From Pyrrhosoma nymphula (Eukaryota > Arthropoda > Insecta > Odonata > Coenagrionidae): a DNA stretch of 64,000 bases. The translations under genes were made by a program, and so were the position numbers. The stretch is taken from NCBI GenBank assembly GCA_963573305.1, contig OY754330.1, forward strand, positions 558,001 to 622,000, in the 5' to 3' direction. Within the stretch, counting starts at the first letter, position 1. Each line of letters opens with the position of its first letter. Under the pieces are notes generated by a model. The model was not told the DNA's origin, made no database searches, and was given only the letters and a program-made list of their open reading frames with translations. This document shows positions 55,926-64,000 of the stretch, in pieces.

Positions 55926-56261
55926 TACAGTGAAACGTCCCCAGAACACAGATGAATCATCAACTCTTAAACAGAAATAATTACCTCTTTCGCATTTATA
56001 GTTTCTTAGAGTGAGAGCTTAATTCACTGACAAACAGATAAGGCAGCATTCATAATCCACTCTATCATAACTCAAGAGACCATAGCACCAATACATAAAA
56101 CAAATTCAATTTCTCTATTCCCTCCTTCTTCATGGCTAATGTCCTAAGACACCTTGCAACAGGCCCTAGCGGCTGCTTGCAGTGCAGAAAACAGGAGTAG
56201 ATACCAAACTGTGTTTCAATAAAAAAAAACACTCCCCCAACATTTTCCGAAGAATACTCAC

Positions 56262-56511
56262 CGCCGAACAGTACAGAATTGAATCTGTCAGGCGCACCCA
56301 CTAAATGCTGGAAGAACCGAACCTTTTCAATAAGATAGGGATAGAGCCCACTCGAATCATTTTGACTATAGAGGTCTAGCAGGGACGGCAGTAGTGGAAG
56401 AATCATCGTAAATGCAAGCAAATCCAGAAGAAGACTTGCAAACACTATGTGCACCATTGGGTGGGTTTTTCCAGAGGTTTCTGCCATCTGGACTTTGATA
56501 GGATCCTCGTT
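56262..56511 (-). CDS. MFSD10-like transporter, second coding exon
   Basis: The 250-bp exon starts after a strong pyrimidine tract (attctgtcatttttcag) in phase 0 and ends GGCG|gtgagt in phase 1. It encodes NEDPIKVQMAETSGKTHPMV, then the first transmembrane helix FASLLLDLLAFTMILPLLP and a lumenal/extracellular loop ending DRFNSVLFGG. LLLDLLAFTxxLPLLP and RFNSVLFGG are near-diagnostic for MFSD10. A methionine at 56487 could serve as start if the upstream exon were unused, but splice phase supports the longer form. MFSD10 proteins are proton-coupled organic-anion/drug-efflux-type transporters. Confidence 0.95.
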
Positions 56512-56597
56512 CTGAAAAATGACAGAATAAAATACTAGGGAAAGAAGTATTTACGCCTTAATGATTACTATCAGTGTTATCCACTCCGATCTCTTAC

Positions 56598-56639
56598 CTG
56601 CAACAAGCCTTTCCCTTCTCTGCGACTGTTGGGTTTCAT
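56598..56639 (-). CDS. MFSD10-like transporter, first coding exon
   Basis: Fourteen codons, MKPNSRREGKGLLQ, end CAG|gtaaga, phase 0, matching the next exon 86 bp away. It supplies a basic cytosolic N-terminus. The ATG is preceded by TTGAA in the message and no in-frame upstream ATG was noticed. Being so short, it would be missed by length-based gene finding; the strong donor and phase are the support. Confidence 0.75.
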
Positions 56640-57808
56640 TTCAAGAGAAAGTAAATCGGCTGGGACGGGAATCACACGTATTCACTTCACTGAAACCAGC
56701 CTCTTGATATTAATGACGTAGGTAACACGTAGTATACAAGTTAAGTAATATAAACGAGTCAAGAATTCACCTCTACTGAACTCGCCAGGCCCACATGACG
56801 ATTACAGCAAGGATGGAAATAAACATTCATTCAATGTTTACCACGGCTTCATTTGTCAATCCTGAAAGTTGGATTTCCAACAGCAATCATATCATTTTCT
56901 TCACCAAATTTATAACTTTATATGCAGAGAGACTATGGATCTCAAAATACACGTACATCAACGAAAAATAAGATGATGGGCGCTCAATTTACAACATCAT
57001 ATTTTTACCGTTAAGGTAGAGGTTTCACCTGATTAAAAGGATAACTAGTCCATTACCGAACGTCGATTCTTTCAATGAATTATTCACCAAAATTCCATGC
57101 ACACGTGCCTTTAATGTCCTCGTAATTTCTTCAAATAATTTACACGTGAATTAATAACACGAAGTGACAGCTTGCAGCTAAGAAAATTACCTACGACAAT
57201 CTGTCCTGTAATTTTGCCTACCATCCAAGAATTCAGGGGCAAGGCGCGCAAGTAAATACGGGCACCGCGAGCATGCAGGGAAAAGTTCATTTTTTTTCTT
57301 CATTAAGCAGTGGTAAAGTAATAAACAATGTTGGTAAAAGACCCAAAAATTTATTTTGGCAGATTACAATTATTACTTCGGAAAAAATAATCAATTTCAA
57401 GACTTTTTTAAGAAATTACTTTCCAAGGTATTATTCTGTATCCCTGCAAGAGAGCACCAAATTGTATAAAATTTGATCTCAGACTTACTGTAGGTCCCTG
57501 AATCTACTATGAGGGCTTAAAACTGTTCTGAAACAAAACCATGTTGTGGTGTACCTTATTGGCAAGTAGTAATAAACCTTATAAACCAGCAACAAGTCTC
57601 AATCAATGCATTGATGTTGCGCTGACAGCTTTAGCAATTATTTTATTCTATAATAACATTCTTAAAATACTCTTAAAAATTCAGCTTAATGCGAAGTGCG
57701 TGCTCCAACATCAAACTGCTCAATTTTCAAGAATCTTAGGATCAATGCAGTGAATTATTAAACTTAATTGTTTACCAAGTCAATGTATTGCTCTAGAACA
57801 CCATGAGC

Positions 57809-57812
<4 letters not shown>
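56640..57812. other. 5' flank of the MFSD10-like gene
   Basis: This should hold the 5' UTR and promoter (transcription towards lower coordinates). Around 57190-57250 the minus strand has a GC-richer patch (CGCGGTGCCCGTATTTACTT, CTTGCGCGCC) and a donor-like TCGTAG|GTAATT, which might be a non-coding first exon. No TATA box could be assigned. No other gene was seen. Confidence 0.4.

Positions 57813-57890
<78 letters not shown>
57813..57890. repeat. (TA)n microsatellite
   Basis: About 39 TA units. A second run (58138-58161) lies just beyond the adjacent fold-back, as if the fold-back inserted into one TA tract. Confidence 0.95.
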
Positions 57891-57896
<6 letters not shown>

Positions 57897-58104
57897 CTAT
57901 GCCACAGGTGGGGCGGAATTAAATATAAACACATAAAAAAAGAACACTCACAATATTAGTTGATATTTCGGTTGCTAGAACCTTTCTCAAAGGGAGACGG
58001 ATACAGAATCAGGTTCTAGCAACCGAAATATCAACTAATATTGTGAGTGTTCTTTTTTCATGTGTTTATATTTAATTCCGCCCCACCTGTGGCATAGTCT
58101 ATTT
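57891..58104. repeat. Long fold-back within TA microsatellite (Penelope-like)
   Basis: Arms of about 93 bp (57891-57983; 58011-58104) with near-perfect complementarity around a 27-base loop. On minus, a GGTTCTAGCAACC stem followed by GAAA imitates stem II and the conserved GAAA of a hammerhead, but CTGANGA is altered to CTTTGAGA. Same architecture as 2153-2377. Confidence 0.65.
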
Positions 58105-58437
58105 ACATTATCGCGTGTGTGATTTTCCACGAACTCGTATATATATATATATATATATATTAGGGTGTCCCTTATTTGGCAAAAAAAAATTTTTTTGCAA
58201 ATGTTTTCGGGCTCACCCCCTAAATATTTTCCATTAGGTCAGGTGTTCTCAAAAACAAAATTTCATCTCAATAGGCCAATATTAACCCGTGCCGACTTGA
58301 GCGCAAAGTTTGAATGTTAGGAATTATAGGTTTTTTTAGTTTTAATTCTGTGAAAAAGTTATTGATGCATGTTTAATATGTAACTTTATATTACAGTTTA
58401 ATACATCTTCACTCTTTAGACTGCATTATGGTAATAA

Positions 58438-58575
58438 GAACTTAGAAGATACAATTTTCCACAGACAAAAATTTTTATTCGACCCATATTTCGATGCACT
58501 GCATCATCATGCAGTGCATCTAAACCCGGGTCGAATTAAAACTTTTAACCGTGGAAAATTGCTTTTTTTAAGTTC
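58438..58575. repeat. Fold-back with degenerate hammerhead-like core
   Basis: Arms about 65 bp around 58505-58508. On minus, TGATGA, TGCAGTGCA stem, then TCGAAA and GGGTCG reproduce the hammerhead order with the first bases of CTGATGA altered. The arms have several mismatches, so it is older than the one at 2153-2377. Confidence 0.55.
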
Positions 58576-59025
58576 TTATTATGTTCATATTCTATAGCAT
58601 CTCACCTGATTCCTCCTGTTTCCTGCATTATGGTTTTTAATTTATTTTATGGTTCTTGTGGATACTTTATTTTAAGTGTTTCTTTCTTGTAATCTGAGTA
58701 CAGTATACGACTTTTGAACACACACAATTTGATTTTTCTCCTCATCTACAGTCTATAAAAATCTTGTATACATTTAATACACCTTTCAGCACGGTCATTC
58801 ACAGCTGTTAACTCCATAACTATCCTTTGAGCTTCTACATATCAAGTGTTGCTCATCAATGTCGAAGGACATTCTTGAATAAAACTAGTGTCCATATTCA
58901 GGAAAGAGAACATATCTCTACTTTTGGTTGACCTAAAGTCGTCCATTGTTTTCACCGAAATGAAGATAAGATTAGGAGATGTATGTATACTAACGAATAA
59001 AAAATTAAAGAATGCCTATCAGGAT
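58576..59025. other. No feature recognised
   Basis: AT-rich sequence between the fold-back and the Gypsy LTR, with no domain, splice-supported exon or repeat ends. Confidence 0.4.
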
Positions 59026-59348
59026 TGAAGGGGTAATGGGTGATATTGAACCACTCTTCAAATAATATAAGCGAATACAGCGGACCACGTTTATTAATGC
59101 TCAGATGTACAAGGGCGTATATAATTAGCAAGTCTCTTGTACGGCGGCAGCGGAAGTACGTTGCAGACTCTCTCTCAGTCGCGGTCGTAACGGTAACTCT
59201 CTTCCTTAACTTCCCGAGTAGGTGGCGCTTTCTCCTCTCCAGGGGCCTTCTGAACCCTGGCGGGAGCGCCAGGGACCCTCAGGCTGTGGCCTCAGGCAGG
59301 TGGCGTTCTCGAGTGGCGGAACTTCGAACTAGAAGCTCCGCCACATCA
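59026..59348 (-). repeat. 3' LTR of the CsRn1-type Gypsy
   Basis: 323 bp; plus strand TGAAGGGGTAATGG...CCGCCACATCA. It contains a TATATAATT box at 59117 and an inverted GCGCCAGGG/CCCTGGCGG hairpin. Confidence 0.93.
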
Positions 59349-59488
59349 CCCCCCTGGCAGTAATATACCCTAGTGTGAAAAGAATAAAACAAAAAGAACA
59401 ACAAAAAATGGTAATTGGGCTTGAAAGAAAAAAAAGGCTTTAAAAAAAGGTTATGGGTGTGAAAAGGGTAATAGGTATGAAGGAGGGT

Positions 59489-62400
59489 TTATAATTGGTA
59501 GTCCAACAGGTGTCGGGGGAAGTGGACGTGTCTCCTAGGGCGGCCTCTGGACAGTGTGCCCTCTGCAGCTGGAGCAGCAGCGGCAGTCATGGGACCGCTG
59601 GCAGGCAGAACAGCTGCTGGTGGCAACTCCTGGGCTGATGGCTGCACCCTGGTGATGGGAATGATAGTCTCGTTCCTTTCCACAGGGGTGATGGGCTCTT
59701 CTGAGATGATGTAGGCTGGTTTTAGGCGGTCGATCGTGATATTGGCATCACGATTAGGGAAACGAACCTTAAAGGTTTTTCCATCCCGCCGCAGGACCTT
59801 GTATGGTCCATCATAAGGTGCCTGTAGAGCACCGTGGCATGCGTCGTGCCGCACAAATACATGGGTAGCAGACGGCAGGTCCTTGAAAATGAAGGCATGT
59901 TGGGTGCCATGCCGAGCTGCTGGTTGAGGACTCAGGCCTCGAAAGTGCTCCCGGAGCTGGGAGACGAAAGCAGTAGCGTTGGGGGAGGGGCCGCTGGTGG
60001 GGGAGAGGAACTCGCCTGGGAGGCGTAGGGGCTCACCGTACACGAGCTCTGCTGGGGTGGCCTGGATATCCTCCTTCAGCACCGATCGGAACCCCATGAG
60101 GATGACTGGCAGCATGTCTACCCACTGCTGCTTATCGTGGCAACGGATGGCAGACTTCAGCTGACGGTGGAAACGCTCCACCATGCCATTCGCTGCTGGG
60201 TGGTAGGCCGATGTCCGCAGATGAATTGCTCCTGTCATGTTGGAGAGCTGGCGGAAAAGGGAGCTCTCAAATTGCCTGCCCTGGTCGGTGGTTATCCGCT
60301 GAGGCATGCCGAAGCGTGACAACCAATCCCGAAGGAAGGCTCGTGCCACGGTTTCGGCGGAGATGTCCACCACTGGGATAGCCTCTGGCCATCGCGTGAA
60401 GCGGTCTACGCAAGTGAGGCAGTAGCGGTAGCCATGACAGATGGGGAGGGGACCAACCAGGTCAATATGCACATGTTCAAATCTCCTACTGGGCAAGGTG
60501 AAGTCTTTGAGGGGTGAGGAGACGTGCCGTGAAATCTTGGATCGCTGGCAGGGGATACAGGAACGAGCCCACTGCCGACAATCTTTTTTAATGGACGGCC
60601 ACACAAATCGAGATTTTACTAATTTAGTGGTGGCTCTCACTCCGGGATGGGCAAGGTTGTGCAATGAGTTGAACGCTTGGCGACGAAAGGCTGGAGTGAC
60701 ATATGGTCTCACGTCAGAGGTGGAAGTATCACACATGAGTTGCACACTACACCCGGGGATTGGCATTTTCTTGAGGTTGAGGGAGGTTCCCGAGTTAATG
60801 AGGGAGGCCAGTTCCTCATCAGTCTCCTGGGAACGGCCTAACGCTTCAAAATCAACCGATGATGAAACTTCCTCGATGCGGGACAATGCATCAGCAACCA
60901 CATTCTCTGCCCCCACTACATGACGGATGTCAGTGCTATACTGACCTATCAGGTCAAGGTAGCGAAATTGGCGAGGAGAGCACTTATCAGGTTTTTGGTT
61001 GAAGGCGAAAGTCAGAGGTTTGTGGTCGGTGAAGATGGCGAAAGTTCGTCCTTCCAGCATGTGGCGGAAGTGACGAACTGCACGATACATCGCCAACAGC
61101 TCGCGATCATAGGGGCTATAATTCCTTTCCGTGGCACTCAATTTTTTAGAAAAGAAACCCAACGGTTTCCACCCTGAGTCGGTCAGCTGCTGGAGAACCG
61201 CACCCAGGGTGAAATCGGAGGCGTCAGTGAAGAGGCCTAGAGGGAGGGAGGTTACGGGGTGGGCGAGGAGGGTGAAGTTTGAGAGAGCGTCTTTGCATTT
61301 ATGGAAAGACAGGCGCAGCTCGGGCGTCCATGTTATTTGATCACTTCCACGAACACCACCACGTAACAAGTCATTTAAAGGCGCCTGCAATGACGCAGCT
61401 TTGGGCAGGAAACGTCGATAAAAGTTGATCATGCCCAAGAACTGACGCAGTTGTTTAACTGTCTGTGGCACGGGAAAGTCGAGAATGGCAGACACTTTAT
61501 CGTTTAAAGGCGTTGTGCCTTCAGAATTCACACAATACCCTAAAAACTTCACTTCCGACGCACCAAAAACACACTTAGAAGGGTTAATGAGCACACCAAA
61601 CTCACTCAATCTAGTGAAAAGAGCGGTAAGGTGGCGCTCATGTTCGTCCTCGTCACTGGAGGCGACCAAAATATCGTCCAGGTACGCGTATGCGAAAGGA
61701 AGACCTCGTAGTGCTTCATCGATGAATCGTTGAAATGTCTGCGCCGCATTTCGGAGTCCATAAGACATATACGGAAACTCGAAGAGTCCAAATGGCGTGG
61801 TGATTGCTGTTTTCGCGATGTCATCAGGGTTCACGGGTATCTGGTTATAGGCCCGGACAAGATCGATCGTCGTGAAAACTCGGGCACCACTTAGGGAGGA
61901 GGCAAAGTCTTCAATGTGGGGGACGGGGTAGCAGTCGGGTATAGTGCGCGCGTTTAACGCACGATAGTCGCCGCAAGGGCGCCACTCATTACCTTTCTTT
62001 GGGACGAGGTGGATGGCCGACGACCAGCTGCTGTCCGAACGACGGGCTGTTCCCATCCGCACCATCAGTTCAAACTCCCGCTTTGCCGCTTCGAGTTTAT
62101 CGGGGGCCAGGCGTCGAGGCTTGCAGGATACTGGCTGGCCGGGGGTGGTGCGTATAAAGTGCACCGTTGAGTGCCTTGTCTTCCCGGGCGTACCTGCAGG
62201 GCGGGTAATCTCCGGGAAACGAGACAAAAGGGTGTGGAAACGGGATTCACCGACTACCGCTTTTATCTGGTCCCCGGAGTGGATGGCGACGCTGCCGATG
62301 GCGTGTAGAGAGGTGGCGCCGTCAATGAGTTTGGCGTTTCTCACGTCCACCAGAAGTCCGAAGTGGGTGAGGAAGTCAACGCCAATGATTGGCTTAGACA

Positions 62401-62707
62401 CGTCAGCCACTACAAATCGCCAAGTGAAATCTCGGCGTAAATTGAAATTTAGGTTGAGCGTTTCCCAGCCATAGGTATGAATTACCGAGTCGTTCGCGGC
62501 AAAAAGCTGGTAGTTGCTCCGCGTTTTTGGGCCCTTTATGAGTGAGCGGGGATAAACAGAGAGATCCGCTCCGGTGTCCACCAGGAATTGCACCTTGGTG
62601 CACACGTCTTTCATAAAAAGGCGGCTGGAAGGAGGGCAAGAGTCGGTAGCCGCACTCACCGACTGCCCGTGGAGTTTCCCTGGACGTAAGAGCAAGGGGG
62701 AACACAC
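59489..62707 (-). CDS. CsRn1-type Gypsy pol polyprotein
   Basis: 1,072 uninterrupted codons. The protease active site VDTGAD is at residues 43-48. RT spans about 200-400 with YLDD at 342-345. RNase H spans about 485-610 (FTDASDFT, DRELLA, FTDHKPLTF). The integrase zinc finger has H683, H687, C717 and C720, and its core has D749, D808 and E844. Residues about 950-1072 are a basic C-terminal part. All catalytic residues are present. The frame is -1 relative to gag with a roughly 50-bp overlap, so pol is probably made by -1 frameshifting; the ATG at 62707 is then not the true start. Confidence 0.93.
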   Translation of the reverse strand: MCSPLLLRPGKLHGQSVSAATDSCPPSSRLFMKDVCTKVQFLVDTGADLSVYPRSLIKGPKTRSNYQLFAANDSVIHTYGWETLNLNFNLRRDFTWRFVVADVSKPIIGVDFLTHFGLLVDVRNAKLIDGATSLHAIGSVAIHSGDQIKAVVGESRFHTLLSRFPEITRPAGTPGKTRHSTVHFIRTTPGQPVSCKPRRLAPDKLEAAKREFELMVRMGTARRSDSSWSSAIHLVPKKGNEWRPCGDYRALNARTIPDCYPVPHIEDFASSLSGARVFTTIDLVRAYNQIPVNPDDIAKTAITTPFGLFEFPYMSYGLRNAAQTFQRFIDEALRGLPFAYAYLDDILVASSDEDEHERHLTALFTRLSEFGVLINPSKCVFGASEVKFLGYCVNSEGTTPLNDKVSAILDFPVPQTVKQLRQFLGMINFYRRFLPKAASLQAPLNDLLRGGVRGSDQITWTPELRLSFHKCKDALSNFTLLAHPVTSLPLGLFTDASDFTLGAVLQQLTDSGWKPLGFFSKKLSATERNYSPYDRELLAMYRAVRHFRHMLEGRTFAIFTDHKPLTFAFNQKPDKCSPRQFRYLDLIGQYSTDIRHVVGAENVVADALSRIEEVSSSVDFEALGRSQETDEELASLINSGTSLNLKKMPIPGCSVQLMCDTSTSDVRPYVTPAFRRQAFNSLHNLAHPGVRATTKLVKSRFVWPSIKKDCRQWARSCIPCQRSKISRHVSSPLKDFTLPSRRFEHVHIDLVGPLPICHGYRYCLTCVDRFTRWPEAIPVVDISAETVARAFLRDWLSRFGMPQRITTDQGRQFESSLFRQLSNMTGAIHLRTSAYHPAANGMVERFHRQLKSAIRCHDKQQWVDMLPVILMGFRSVLKEDIQATPAELVYGEPLRLPGEFLSPTSGPSPNATAFVSQLREHFRGLSPQPAARHGTQHAFIFKDLPSATHVFVRHDACHGALQAPYDGPYKVLRRDGKTFKVRFPNRDANITIDRLKPAYIISEEPITPVERNETIIPITRVQPSAQELPPAAVLPASGPMTAAAAPAAEGTLSRGRPRRHVHFPRHLLDYQL

Positions 62708-63489
62708 TTGCGCGCCTTGTCACCGAACCGCCAGTGGTACCAACACTGGCCGGATTCCCGCTGGGTTGGCGATGCATTGCGGGAACCTCCGGAGCTGCTT
62801 CGATGGCGGGAGTGAGATCTGGGTCTTCGGTAGGGGTGGTCGACGGAAAGGGCGCCAACTTGCCGGGTAAGCTCGTCCATCCTAGCGATGATTGAGCTCA
62901 TCATCTCCGAGCAACCAGCGGTGCATGCTCGGGCGCCGGGGGCAACCTCACTCACAGTGGGGGCATGGGAAGTCGCAGCACGGGGGATCACTTCATGAAT
63001 AACGTCTGCTAGGGACGCGAGGGCGTTCAAGTCTGTGGCGTCGTGCGCTGCCAAAATGGCGTGCAAATGGGTAGGCAGACGCGAAAGCCACAACGATCTT
63101 AAAAAATCTTCCGTCACTGAGGCACCGGCCAAATCCTTCAAATGACGCATAAACTGGGAGGGTTTTCTATCCCCCATCTCCTCGTGCTCTAAAAGGAGCT
63201 TTAACTTCTGCTGCTGCGAGGCAGATAGTCTTTTAATTAACTCGCCTTTGAGGGCGCCATACTTATCTGTGGCGGGGGGGCAAGATATTATGTCCTTCAC
63301 CTCCTGAGCATATCTGTGCTCCAACTGTGTAACCACAAACCAGAATTTGTTAATGTCTTCAGTTATTCCCGCCAGATAAAACTGTCCCTCTAATTGCGAG
63401 AACCAAAGAGCAGGTTCTTCTGGCCAAAATGGAGGTGCTCGTACCGCGATGCCTTGCACCGCGGGTGACGCTGGGACAGGATCAGGCAT
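62656..63489 (-). CDS. CsRn1-type Gypsy gag
   Basis: Starts MPDPVPASPAVQG; an upstream in-frame ATG at 63555 is less likely. PPFWPEEPALWFSQLEGQF and AQEVKDIISCPP are the conserved start of this Gag group. The DRKPSQFMRHLKDLAG region and an HSRHRSSSGGSRN basic stretch follow. Near the end is the finger CWYHWRFGDKARKCVPPC, a C-x2-H-x9-C-x3-C pattern instead of the usual CCHC knuckle. It overlaps pol. Confidence 0.9.
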   Translation of the reverse strand: MPDPVPASPAVQGIAVRAPPFWPEEPALWFSQLEGQFYLAGITEDINKFWFVVTQLEHRYAQEVKDIISCPPATDKYGALKGELIKRLSASQQQKLKLLLEHEEMGDRKPSQFMRHLKDLAGASVTEDFLRSLWLSRLPTHLHAILAAHDATDLNALASLADVIHEVIPRAATSHAPTVSEVAPGARACTAGCSEMMSSIIARMDELTRQVGALSVDHPYRRPRSHSRHRSSSGGSRNASPTQRESGQCWYHWRFGDKARKCVPPCSYVQGNSTGSR

Positions 63490-63685
63490 TTTTGCACAAA
63501 TATACACACGCACTAAATGAAACTGATATTTACACTCACAAAAACAACATATCACTTGAAAAAAATAAACTGCGCGTCACGATGCAAACGGATGTCGCGG
63601 ACACAGGCGGCGTGGTTATCCTAACGGGACATTAAGACGGCGTGGGTGCTCGCATGGTCCGAAAAATTATTTCGCGAAAAGAAAT

Positions 63686-63703
63686 CACGTCGCTGGGTCA
63701 CCA
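63686..63703 (-). promoter_or_regulatory. Primer-binding site of the CsRn1-type Gypsy
   Basis: Minus strand TGGTGACCCAGCGACGTG begins one base inside the 5' LTR boundary. It resembles the tRNA-Trp-complementary site of CsRn1-type elements, apart from two extra bases in the middle. Confidence 0.65.
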
Positions 63704-63704
63704 C

Positions 63705-64000
63705 TGAAGGGGTAATGGGTGATATTGAACCACTCTTCAAATAATATAAGCGAATACAGCGGACCACGTTTATTAATGCTCAGATGTACAAGGGCGTATA
63801 TAATTAGCAAGTCTTGTACGGCGGCAGCGGAAGTACGTTGCAGACTCTCTCTCTCAGTCGCGGTCGTAACGGTAACTCTCTTCCTTAACTTCCCGAGTAG
63901 GTGGCGCTTTCTCCTCTCCAGGGGCCTTCTGAACCCTGGCGGGAGCGCCAGGGACCCTCAGGCTGTGGCCTCAGGCAGGTGGCGTTCTCGAGTGGCGGAA
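63705..64000 (-). repeat. 5' LTR of the CsRn1-type Gypsy (partial)
   Basis: First 296 plus-strand bases of the LTR; about 27 bases lie past the window. Relative to the other LTR it has AGTCTTG for AGTCTCTTG and an additional CT in the CTCTCTCT run. Confidence 0.92.

Larger units (their letters stand above)
22173..56261 (-). other. MFSD10-like gene, about 34-kb intron
   Basis: Donor GGCG|gtgagt at 56261 and acceptor atatttag ending at 22173; the split glycine codon G|GA is restored across the junction. Most of the span is accounted for by a hAT-like stack (24866-35649), a piggyBac stack (36562-46085), a MITE with Copia (46462-51309) and an RTE fragment. Confidence 0.85.
59026..64000 (-). mobile_element. 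CsRn1-type Gypsy retrotransposon, near-intact, cut at window edge
   Basis: On minus, order is 5' LTR (63705 to beyond 64000), primer site, gag (63489-62656), pol (62707-59489), polypurine tract AGGGGGG (59355-59349) and 3' LTR (59348-59026). The primer site TGGTGACCC...GACGTG resembles the tRNA-Trp site used by the CsRn1 clade, and Gag has that clade's CHCC finger. The LTRs differ only by two 2-bp length changes (CT repeats) over the shared 296 bp. No stop interrupts either ORF. It appears young and possibly active. Confidence 0.92.

Noticed and set aside
60441..60923. 160-codon plus-strand frame, and other frames at 62013-62474 and 61485-61733
   Set aside because: Antisense shadows of the intact CsRn1-type pol gene.

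Overview
This is eukaryotic nuclear DNA, most likely from an arthropod (probably an insect) with a large, repeat-rich genome. The evidence is spliced genes with GT-AG introns and a transposon set typical of insects: mariner, piggyBac, pogo/Tigger, hAT, RTE LINEs, Copia with a Drosophila-copia-like primer site, Mag-type and CsRn1-type Gypsy, and Penelope-like fold-backs. I cannot name the species. There are no prokaryotic operons, rRNA genes or CRISPR arrays.

The one clear host gene is an MFSD10/TETRAN (Drosophila rtet-like) major-facilitator transporter on the minus strand. Five coding exons are in the window: 56598-56639, 56262-56511, 22069-22172, 2867-3025 and 2559-2744. They join in consistent reading phase and give the N-terminal half (about 247 codons). 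The C-terminal half must lie left of position 1. Two introns of 86 and 122 bp contrast with two of about 19 kb and 34 kb. The long introns are almost wholly layered transposons.

Layout. 1.6-2.5 kb: RTE LINE fragment split by a fold-back with hammerhead-ribozyme-like cores. 3.9-4.4 kb: mariner remnant. 5.0-5.7 kb: possible solo LTR. 6.1-9.7 kb: piggyBac holding a deleted mariner. 9.8-18.6 kb: a candidate two-gene DNA transposon, with a two-exon THAP gene facing a decayed SWIM/YqaJ-nuclease gene between long diverged inverted ends, and carrying its own MITEs. 19.4-20.8 and 23.2-23.6 kb: pogo-like MITEs. 24.9-35.6 kb: a hAT-like element containing a pogo/Tigger element, containing a Mag-type Gypsy, containing another pogo-like element. 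36.6-46.1 kb: a second piggyBac containing two pogo-like elements, one of which holds a palindromic mariner and the other a CAGGGTGGC-ended element plus a 23-bp minisatellite. 46.5-51.3 kb: a MITE carrying a Copia element that lacks its integrase core. 53.7-55.6 kb: RTE LINE 5' part. 56.3-56.6 kb: first MFSD10 exons. 57.8-58.6 kb: two more fold-backs. 59.0-64.0 kb: a young, apparently intact CsRn1-type Gypsy cut by the window edge.

The observations I rate highest are the THAP plus SWIM/YqaJ element, the hammerhead-like fold-backs, and the Copia copy in which an in-frame 25-residue repeat sits where the integrase core should be.
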